The notes under the pieces are model-generated. The model worked only from the letters and a program-made list of their open reading frames with translations. It was not told the DNA's origin and searched no databases. 14,548 nucleotides of DNA from the NCBI GenBank assembly GCA_900548255.1, contig URKH01000053.1:1-14548 (forward strand). Reading direction: 5' to 3'. The DNA is from an uncultured Collinsella sp. GTDB taxonomy: Bacteria > Actinomycetota > Coriobacteriia > Coriobacteriales > Coriobacteriaceae. Below, piece by piece: positions 6,600 to 12,208 of the stretch. Position 1 is the stretch's first letter; every line of letters begins with the position of its first letter. The position numbers and the translations under genes were made by a program.

Positions 6600-7538
6600 A
6601 TGGATCTTGCGATGGCGCAGCAGCTCGTTGATCGCCGCAAGGCTGCTTGGCTTTCTCAGGAGGCGCTTGCCGCCCAGCTGGGTGTGAGTCGTCAGGCTGT
6701 CAGTAAATGGGAGCGCAGCGAATCCTCACCCGATACCGATAACCTTATTGCGCTCGCCGCGCTGTATGGCGTGTCGCTGGATGAACTGCTGTATGGAGAG
6801 GCGGTGGATAGCACTGATGACTCGCAGACTGATGATGAGGCACAGAACAGCAACGCCGGCACCAAAGCTCCAGATGGGGCTGAAGAGGCTGAGGCTTCTA
6901 CTGAGCACGCTGATTGCAGCGATAAGCCACTTGTCGATATTTCCCTCGCGCGCGGCATCCACGTTATTGATCCCAACAAAGGCGAAGAGGTCCATGTTGG
7001 CTGGAGTGGCATCCATGTGGCTAACGAGCGCAAGGGTGAAGAGGTCCATGTGGGGCCAGGCGGATTGCATATCGATACGCTAGAGGACGATGGACATAAC
7101 GTGCATACCAATGACGATGGCACCGTCACCATCGACGGCGAGACGTTTTCCAGCTGGAAGGAAGCACACGACAAGCTCGACCATCATGGCAAGCATTTCC
7201 ACACCAAGGTCGGTCGTGCGTGGAACAAGTTTCCCTTCCCCGCACTTGTCGCTCTCGCCTATCTGGTGCTCGGCATTGTCTACGGCACATGGGACATGGG
7301 GCTTTTCCTCGTCTTTCTGGTTCCCGTCTACTACGCGATTGGTGACTTCATCGATCGGCGCCACCTGTCTAAGCTGATCGAGGCCATCTACCCGGCAGCC
7401 GCCATCGCTTGGTTCCTCTACATGTGGCTCTGTTTGGGACAGCCCCATCCTGCATGGATCATCCTCATCACGATTCCCGTCATAAAGGCGCTCATGCGCT
7501 GGTGCCGCAAACAATGGAAGCACCGCAAACAGGCCTAA
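6600..7538 (+). CDS. XRE-family DNA-binding regulator fused to a four-helix membrane domain
   Basis: This is a likely transcription regulator tethered to the membrane. Residues 6-65 form a Cro/C1-type helix-turn-helix (LSQEALAAQLGVSRQAVSKWERSES is the core, residues 18-42). An acidic, Ser/Asp/Glu-rich linker follows (66-110). Residues 119-172 form an 18-residue repeat, about three units, with the pattern GIHVxxxxKGEEVHVGxx. The C-terminal part has four hydrophobic segments near 213-231, 232-249, 262-279 and 284-298, with a basic tail (RWCRKQWKHRKQA). The start is the ATG at 6600 because AAAGGA (6588-6593) lies 6 bases upstream; an in-frame ATG at 6585 would lie on that site. No partner gene is adjacent. 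GC content looks lower than in the flanking enzymes. The signal and target genes are unknown. Confidence 0.85.
   Translation: MDLAMAQQLVDRRKAAWLSQEALAAQLGVSRQAVSKWERSESSPDTDNLIALAALYGVSLDELLYGEAVDSTDDSQTDDEAQNSNAGTKAPDGAEEAEASTEHADCSDKPLVDISLARGIHVIDPNKGEEVHVGWSGIHVANERKGEEVHVGPGGLHIDTLEDDGHNVHTNDDGTVTIDGETFSSWKEAHDKLDHHGKHFHTKVGRAWNKFPFPALVALAYLVLGIVYGTWDMGLFLVFLVPVYYAIGDFIDRRHLSKLIEAIYPAAAIAWFLYMWLCLGQPHPAWIILITIPVIKALMRWCRKQWKHRKQA
6954..7115 (+). repeat. 54-bp (18-codon) internal repeat in the XRE regulator
   Basis: Codons 119-136 and 137-154 encode nearly the same 18 residues (GIHVIDPNKGEEVHVGWS and GIHVANERKGEEVHVGPG), and 155-172 (GLHIDTLEDDGHNVHTND) is a diverged third unit. The DNA of the first two units is also similar (GGCATCCA, GAAGAGGTCCATGT), which suggests fairly recent duplication. 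Confidence 0.85.
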
Positions 7539-7581
7539 CACGCTCCGACCCACCAGCACCCAACCACCCCCGCCCTTCTCC

Positions 7582-7652
7582 TAAGTTGCGGTGAGATAGG
7601 GACTGTTTCGAAGTTCCAAAGCGCCAAACAGTCCGTATATCACCACAACTTA
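7582..7652. repeat. Large imperfect hairpin downstream of the XRE regulator
   Basis: The arms 7582-7608 and 7626-7652 pair at 24 of 27 positions around a 17-base loop (left arm begins TAAGTTGCGGTGA, right arm ends CACCACAACTTA). No T-run follows. It lies 43 bases after the regulator's stop and may serve as a 3' structure or be a non-autonomous palindromic element. It belongs to the ~440-base gene-free stretch 7539-7981. Confidence 0.8.
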
Positions 7653-7704
7653 CAAACAACTGGGTCAGTTCCGGCACGGAGATTAGCATTGAGCTGACCG
7701 CGCG

Positions 7705-7862
7705 CCAAGAAAAGGGCCTATTTACTACGTTTAACTCGAGAGGGCCGACCATACCCGCCTTTTCCGAAAAATGGCAAGCCCTCTACCTGCGGTTTTAATT
7801 TCATAATCTTTGTCATGGTCGAGGGTGTGGTAGCAAACGTAGTAGATAGGCCCGTTTTGTGG
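7705..7862. repeat. 158-nt imperfect palindromic element
   Basis: The terminal arms 7705-7732 and 7835-7862 match at 24 of 28 positions, including an almost perfect 19-bp core (GGGCCTATTTACTACGTTT with its complement, one mismatch). Inside and on the same centre, CGACCAT-type bases 7746-7752 pair with 7815-7821. A competing stem AGAGGGC (7739-7745) with GCCCTCT (7778-7784) is also possible. The interior is more A+T-rich than the genes. No protein I can support is encoded. The design resembles a MITE or a structured RNA. Confidence 0.8.
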
Positions 7863-7981
7863 CATACGACCCATTCAAGCCCAATCTCGAAGGCTAAAGA
7901 GAGCCTCTCATCCACGCCTGGGAGCGAAAACCAAATAGAATGAAAGGCAAATGGAAAGCCCGTTTGACGAGCGGAGGACAT

Positions 7982-8302
7982 ATGCGCGACGTAGCCGAAA
8001 GCGACTGGAAGCTGTTTAAGAAAATGCTTCCTCAATGGCAAGAACGTTATATGGAAAAGCTCATCGCCCAGTACGTTGAGATGCTGAACGGCGACAGCGA
8101 AGCGTCCAGTAGATTTTGGGCATTAGAAGAGCGCCTCAATAGAGACAAGCTGTCCTCAGGCGTAATCGCAAACAACATTCGCCGCAGCACAATGCACCGC
8201 GAGATAGCCAATTTGCTTATCGACAGCGTGATCACCCTTGACGACCTTGACGGTTTTACCGAGGACATTAAGAGCTATGCGCAACGCTGGATTGGGCAGT
8301 AA
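7982..8302 (+). CDS. Small uncharacterised protein, 106 residues
   Basis: I do not know the function. The product starts MRDVAESDWKLFKKMLPQWQ, is highly charged and mostly helical in appearance, and has no signal peptide or membrane segment, so it is probably cytosolic. From memory, the pattern DWKLFxxxLPxWQExYMExL with a later FWALEERxxxDKxxxGV occurs in small hypothetical proteins of gut Firmicutes and Actinobacteria; I could not check this. The ATG at 7982 is preferred because GGAGGA (7973-7978) sits just before it; an upstream in-frame ATG at 7940 would add 14 residues and also has weak AG-rich bases before it. Codon use is less GC-rich than its neighbours. It sits between a palindromic element and repeat copy 3, which hints at an acquired segment. 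Confidence 0.75.
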   Translation: MRDVAESDWKLFKKMLPQWQERYMEKLIAQYVEMLNGDSEASSRFWALEERLNRDKLSSGVIANNIRRSTMHREIANLLIDSVITLDDLDGFTEDIKSYAQRWIGQ

Positions 8303-8366
8303 GAGCACTGAACGACAGACCTCCCCAGCAAAACGGGGCAAACGCTGGGCCACCTAATGGTTGTCC

Positions 8367-8420
8367 GGCGTTCGCCCAGATAAAACCTGCCAAAATAAAC
8401 CTGTCCCTTTTTGGCAGGTT
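8367..8420 (-). repeat. Dispersed hairpin repeat, copy 3; probable terminator of the ABC operon
   Basis: A perfect 12-bp inverted repeat (AACCTGCCAAAA at 8384-8395 with its complement at 8409-8420) encloses a 13-base loop. The left flank GGCGTTCGCC is itself a small palindrome. On the minus strand the hairpin starts within the permease TAA stop (8419-8421) and is followed by TTTTAT, like copy 2. It is the best-preserved copy in the window. Confidence 0.87.
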
Positions 8421-11184
8421 ACTCGGCGCTCTTGAGGGCGCCGACCATGTCGATCTTGTTGAGCGTTCGGTTGGTGGCGAGGTTGACGATGATCGTAAAG
8501 CCGAAGGAAAGCACCACGGCAAGCACGTAGCTCAGCGGCTCGACTTCGACGTCAAAGTACAGCGACGGCATCTGCAGGATGTACGTAAAGCTCTCGGCAA
8601 GCAGGCCACCCAGCGGCACGCCCAGCGCGGCACCAATCGCCGTCAAAATCAGCGTCTCCTTGTTAACGTAGTGGTGCACCTCGCCACGACGGAAGCCCAG
8701 CACCTTGATAGTCGCCAGCTCGCGTTCGCGCTCCGAGATGTTGGTATTAGACAACGTAAATACCACCACAAACGACAGGCACGCCGCCATAAAGGTCACA
8801 AGCACCACGACCGAATTGATAATCGTAAAGTTTGCCTCATAGTTTTCCCAATGCTCGGCGGTACTCGACAGCGTAATCCAACCATCGCTCTTAAGACGGT
8901 TGGTAAACGCAATCTGATCGGCCGACGAACCCTTAAGCAGCGCAAGGATGCCGTTGAGGCGCGCGCTTCGACCGAACGCGCTCTCATAGGTGCTCTGCGT
9001 CATATAGAGCGTGTTGCCCAGATAGTTAAGCGAAATGTCGCTGACCTTGACCTTGGCGACGTTGAGTGACGAATCCTGGACATGTGCTGTGTCACCCGGC
9101 TTGATCCCCAGCACCAGCTGAGAGCTCTTGCTCAAATACACATCCCCGTCGCGCAGGGCGAGCGGTTCTTCGGACTCGTCCTCGAGACACACGTAGTCGT
9201 CCAGGTCGTTCGTGCGGTCATCGGGCACCACGATCAGTTGCACGGTCTCGCTCTTGCCGCCAAATGTAAAGGTGACGTTGTCGGTCATAATCGGCAGCGT
9301 CGAAGTCACGGTCACGTCGGAATCCTTGGCTGCGCTTCGCTCGTCGAGCGCCGCGCACGTCTGCGAAAAATCGTCGGGATTGGCGACCGCTAGCAGGTCA
9401 TAGCGCGTGATATGCCCGTACTGCTTGGGCGAAAGCGCCACCGATGTATCGCGGATGCCCATACCGCAAATCACGAGCGCCGTGCAGCCCGCGATGCCAA
9501 AGATGGTCATAAAGGCGCGCTTTTTGTAGCGGAATAGGTTACGTGCAGCGACCTTATTTAAGAAGCCCATGCGGCGCCAGATAAAGCCGATGCGCTCGAG
9601 CAAGATGCGCGAGCCGGCGCGCGGGGCCTTGGGGCGCATGAGCGAGGCCGGGGTCTCGGCCATCTCGTGGCGGCAGGCGATAATCGTGGCGCCCACCACG
9701 CCCACGGCAAACAGCGCCACCGAAACGATCGAGGACACGATGTCGTACGAAAGCAGCATCTGGGGCAGCGAGTACATGTCGTCGAATACCGTAAACAAGA
9801 ACAGCGGCAGGCCCACAAATCCAATGATGTTGCCCAGCACGCCGCCAATCAGGCAAGCCCACAGCGCATAGTCCACGTATTTGGACAGGATACGCCCGCG
9901 TGAATAGCCGAGTGCCTTGTACAGACCGATGAGCGTGCGCTCCTCCTCGACCATACGCGTGGCGGTGGTGAGACTGATGAGCACAGCGACGATAAAGAAG
10001 ATGAACGGGAAAACCGTGGCGATGGCCTCGATCGAGGAGCTATCGCTCTCGACGCTCGAGTAGCTCGCGATGTTGCCGCGGTCCTGGATGTACCAGGTGC
10101 ATTCGCCAAGGTCGGAAATCTCGGCGCGGGCATCGGCAAACTGCTGGTCGGCGGCGGCACGGCGCTGGTCCAGGTCGGCTTGCGCCTGCGCACGCTCCTC
10201 GCTGCCCTCGGCCATACGATCGATGTTGTCCTGTTCAATCCCAAAGAGCATATTCGCTTGGCGCTCGGCCGCATCCAAACTTGCCGGCGTATCGACCGTC
10301 AACTCTTGAGCACGTGCCTTTTCGCGTCCGTCGCGGATCTTATCGATATTGCCCTTGACCTCATTAATCTTTGTCGTGTAGGCATCCGAATAGGAATTGA
10401 GGCTCTTAGCCCCCTCGACGGTCACGTGAACCGCGGAGTAGGAAGAAGATGTCGCGGCATCCTCGCTCACATAGAACTTATAGTCCGCAGCCGAAGCAGC
10501 GCGAAAGGCATTGACGGTCGAGTCGGAGCTCACATCGGTGGGGTCGAGGACCTCAGCCGTAATGGTGTAATCACCCGCGGCGAACTGATCCTTGGCACTT
10601 TGATTGGACGAGCTCGCATCGTTGGCGGCAAAGCTCACCGTATCGCCGATTTTCTTGCCCGAAGCCTTCAAAAAACGCGAGGTCACCGCGACCTCGCCGG
10701 CACGCTCGGGCAAATCGCCACTCACCAGCACCGGCTGATCGATATTCTCCCTGGAAAGGCTCTGGACGACCACGCGCTCGCGCGTTGTACCCACGGCGGT
10801 GTAGGCGGTCTCGGTGTAGATGCCCTCGGCTGTCTCGACGCTGTCGACCTCTTGAATGGCCGCAAGATCGTCGCGCGTAAGGCCATAGGTCGACTGCACG
10901 TTAATATCATAGACATTCTGCTGGTCAAAGTAGGCGTCAACCGAATCGCACAGGTCCTCGCAGCCCGCCTTAAGGCCACACATCACACTCACGCCAAGCG
11001 CCGTGATGACCACGATGGACAAGAAGCGCTTAAGACCGCCTCGGATTGTGCGGTAGATGCCACGGCGAAACACCGTCGGCACCATGTCGTTTGAACTTTG
11101 GGCAGTGCGGTAGGTCGCGAACTCTCGGTCGCGACCGACGTGCTCCGTATCACGGTTTTGGCTGTTTTGGCGATCCTGGTCCAT
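8419..11184 (-). CDS. ABC transporter permease, FtsX/MacB-like, large
   Basis: This is the membrane subunit of a MacB/FtsX-type ABC exporter that works with the ATPase encoded just upstream. In the 921-residue form, a first membrane helix lies near residues 52-73, followed by a large extracytoplasmic domain (about 75-385) with a charged helical, coiled-coil-like stretch near 270-355. Two to three helices follow (about 387-405, 440-467, 482-503), then a fifth helix (556-577), a second extracytoplasmic domain (about 585-780) and three C-terminal helices (about 788-811, 845-868, 885-902). Two FtsX coupling segments are clear: VEEERTLIGLYKALGYSRG and ERERELATIKVLGFRRGEV. The start is uncertain: GTG at 11196 overlaps the end of the ATPase gene (adding 4 residues), while ATG at 11184 follows its stop by 5 bases; neither has a strong ribosome site, so coupling is likely. 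The substrate is unknown. Confidence 0.9.
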   Translation of the reverse strand: MDQDRQNSQNRDTEHVGRDREFATYRTAQSSNDMVPTVFRRGIYRTIRGGLKRFLSIVVITALGVSVMCGLKAGCEDLCDSVDAYFDQQNVYDINVQSTYGLTRDDLAAIQEVDSVETAEGIYTETAYTAVGTTRERVVVQSLSRENIDQPVLVSGDLPERAGEVAVTSRFLKASGKKIGDTVSFAANDASSSNQSAKDQFAAGDYTITAEVLDPTDVSSDSTVNAFRAASAADYKFYVSEDAATSSSYSAVHVTVEGAKSLNSYSDAYTTKINEVKGNIDKIRDGREKARAQELTVDTPASLDAAERQANMLFGIEQDNIDRMAEGSEERAQAQADLDQRRAAADQQFADARAEISDLGECTWYIQDRGNIASYSSVESDSSSIEAIATVFPFIFFIVAVLISLTTATRMVEEERTLIGLYKALGYSRGRILSKYVDYALWACLIGGVLGNIIGFVGLPLFLFTVFDDMYSLPQMLLSYDIVSSIVSVALFAVGVVGATIIACRHEMAETPASLMRPKAPRAGSRILLERIGFIWRRMGFLNKVAARNLFRYKKRAFMTIFGIAGCTALVICGMGIRDTSVALSPKQYGHITRYDLLAVANPDDFSQTCAALDERSAAKDSDVTVTSTLPIMTDNVTFTFGGKSETVQLIVVPDDRTNDLDDYVCLEDESEEPLALRDGDVYLSKSSQLVLGIKPGDTAHVQDSSLNVAKVKVSDISLNYLGNTLYMTQSTYESAFGRSARLNGILALLKGSSADQIAFTNRLKSDGWITLSSTAEHWENYEANFTIINSVVVLVTFMAACLSFVVVFTLSNTNISERERELATIKVLGFRRGEVHHYVNKETLILTAIGAALGVPLGGLLAESFTYILQMPSLYFDVEVEPLSYVLAVVLSFGFTIIVNLATNRTLNKIDMVGALKSAE

Positions 11185-11189
11185 GGGCG

Positions 11190-11891
11190 CTACCACTCGA
11201 TCGTCTCGATAGGTACAGGATTTTGCTGGACAGTCTCGCTCTCCACGCGGCCGCTCTTAAAGCGGATCAGGCGATCGGCCATGGGCGCCAGCGCGGAGTT
11301 GTGGGTGATGATAATGACCGTAATGCCTTGCTTGCGACAGGTGTCCTGCAACAGCTGCAGAATCTGCTTGCCGGTTTTGTAGTCGAGCGCGCCCGTGGGC
11401 TCGTCGCAAAGGAGCAGCTTAGGGTTCTTGGCCAGCGCGCGGGCAATGGACACGCGCTGCTGCTCTCCTCCCGAAAGCTGCGCAGGAAAGTTGGCGAGGC
11501 GCTCGCCCAGGCCGACCTGGCAAAGCGTTTGCTCGGCATCGAGCGAATCGGGGCAGATTTGCGCCGCGAGCTCGACGTTTTCGAGTGCCGTCAGGTTGGG
11601 GACCAGATTGTAGAACTGGAAAACAAAGCCGACGTCGGCGCGGCGGTATTCCACGAGCTGCGCCTCGTTGGCGGAGCTCACGTCGCGCCCGTCCACCGTC
11701 ACGGTGCCGGAGGTCGCCGTATCCATGCCGCCCAGAATGTTGAGCGCCGTGGTCTTGCCGGCACCCGAAGCACCCAGAATGATGGCGAGCTCGCCGCGCT
11801 CGACCGTAAAGCTCGCGCCGTCGAGCGCGTGGATGCGGGCGTCGCCCTCGCCGTATGCCTTGATGACGTCTTTGAATTCAATATAGGCCAT
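11190..11891 (-). CDS. ABC transporter ATP-binding protein, MacB/LolD type
   Basis: This cytoplasmic ATPase powers the FtsX-like permease encoded directly downstream. It has 233 residues, normal for the family. Visible motifs: Walker A GASGAGKTT (40-48), Q-loop Q92 in FVFQFYNLVPNLTALENV, signature LSGGEQQ (139-145), Walker B LLLCDEP with E164, D-loop GALD, and switch H197 in ITHN. The YNLVPNLT and SGGEQQRVSIARAL segments are typical of MacB/LolD-type exporters. The ATG at 11891 has GGGA about 9 bases upstream, a modest ribosome site. The stop overlaps or nearly abuts the permease start, so the two genes form an operon. The 317 bases upstream to the antiporter hold repeat copy 4, a GC-rich hairpin and the antiporter promoter and riboswitch; no strong promoter for this operon is visible. 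Confidence 0.95.
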   Translation of the reverse strand: MAYIEFKDVIKAYGEGDARIHALDGASFTVERGELAIILGASGAGKTTALNILGGMDTATSGTVTVDGRDVSSANEAQLVEYRRADVGFVFQFYNLVPNLTALENVELAAQICPDSLDAEQTLCQVGLGERLANFPAQLSGGEQQRVSIARALAKNPKLLLCDEPTGALDYKTGKQILQLLQDTCRKQGITVIIITHNSALAPMADRLIRFKSGRVESETVQQNPVPIETIEW

Positions 11892-11940
11892 CGATTAATT
11901 CCCATCTGGTCGGATAACTCTTTAGTATTACCCATTTCCC

Positions 11941-11993
11941 ACCCACCAAAAAGGGACAGGCTCATTTTGGCAGGTTTTATATGGGGGAATGGC
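11941..11993 (+). repeat. Dispersed hairpin repeat, copy 4 (opposite orientation)
   Basis: The reverse complement reads ATAAAACCTGCCAAAAT, GAGCCTGTCCC, TTTTTGGTGGGT, matching copies 1-3. Its outer flank (complement GCCATTCCCCCATATAAAA) also aligns with GGCATTCGCCCAGATAAAA of copy 2. Pairing is partly lost: the core CCAAAA (11946-11951) still pairs with TTTTGG (11965-11970), and ACC with GGT beyond two mismatches. It lies between the divergent ABC operon and the antiporter gene, so it does not act as a gene-end terminator here. Confidence 0.8.
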
Positions 11994-11997
11994 GGGT

Positions 11998-12052
11998 GTG
12001 GGCGAGGCATTGAGGCTATCCAAGTCAACCATTTGACCCAAGCCTCGCCCAC
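11998..12052. repeat. GC-rich inverted repeat spanning the antiporter promoter
   Basis: A perfect 11-bp inverted repeat (GTGGGCGAGGC at 11998-12008 with its complement at 12042-12052) encloses 33 bases, within which GTCAA (12024-12028) and TTGAC (12033-12037) form a second dyad. The right arm lies in the -35/-10 spacer of the antiporter promoter and TTGAC is part of its -35 box. It may be an operator or another palindromic element. Confidence 0.65.
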
Positions 12053-12061
12053 CGCTATGAT
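12033..12061 (+). promoter_or_regulatory. Sigma70-type promoter of the CLC-F antiporter gene
   Basis: TTGACC (12033-12038) and TATGAT (12056-12061) each match five of six consensus bases and are separated by the ideal 17 bases. Transcription would start near 12067-12070, right at the predicted 5' strand of the riboswitch. This is the best promoter in the window. Confidence 0.75.
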
Positions 12062-12069
12062 GCCGCTTC

Positions 12070-12148
12070 GGAATGAATGTCTCCGCTGGGTGCGCTAGCT
12101 AAGCTGTCGCGTCACCCTAAACCGCCTTGTTGCTGATGACTTCTGCTG
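12070..12148 (+). promoter_or_regulatory. Fluoride riboswitch (crcB motif), atypical 5' half
   Basis: The RNA aptamer senses fluoride and controls the downstream fluoride/proton antiporter. The 3' half is close to the known motif: UAAAC (12118-12122), a short GC pairing, then GCTGATGACTTCTGC (12132-12146), where known examples have GCUGAUG or GCUAAUG followed by ACUCCUAC. The 5' strand is less clear. GGAATGAATGTCTCC (12070-12084) resembles the consensus GGNGAUGGNGUUCNCC, and its GAAUGU can pair with ACUUC across one bulged base as the pseudoknot. The usual few-base linker to UAAAC is replaced by a hairpin (GGGTGCGC 12088-12095 with GCGTCACCC 12109-12117, one bulge). The predicted transcription start at ~12068 and the type of gene controlled support the call; the exact fold is inference. 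Confidence 0.75.
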
Positions 12149-12199
12149 TTACGTGGTGCCTCCTAGGTATCACGCCGCGGCAGGAGTCTTTTTTGTTTT
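12138..12199 (+). terminator. Riboswitch-controlled intrinsic terminator in the CLC-F leader
   Basis: GACTTCTGCTG (12138-12148) pairs fully, with two G-T pairs, with CGGCAGGAGTC (12178-12188). An inner 9-bp stem (12152-12160 with 12166-12174) extends it. TTTTTTGTTTT (12189-12199) follows. The 5' arm is the aptamer's pseudoknot strand, so fluoride-bound aptamer and terminator exclude each other, the standard ON-switch arrangement for this motif. The antiporter's ribosome site comes directly after. Confidence 0.9.
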
Positions 12200-12208
12200 G
12201 GAGGAGAA

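Noticed and set aside
7718..8041. 107-codon minus-strand frame
   Set aside because: It spans the palindromic element and the start of the small + strand gene, has no good ribosome site, and its peptide has no recognisable domain.
10180..11094. 304-codon open frame on the + strand
   Set aside because: Antisense of the ABC permease with no recognisable domain.
11046..12098. 350-codon open frame on the + strand
   Set aside because: Antisense of the ABC ATPase; the real gene has all ATPase motifs, and this frame runs through repeat copy 4 and the promoter.
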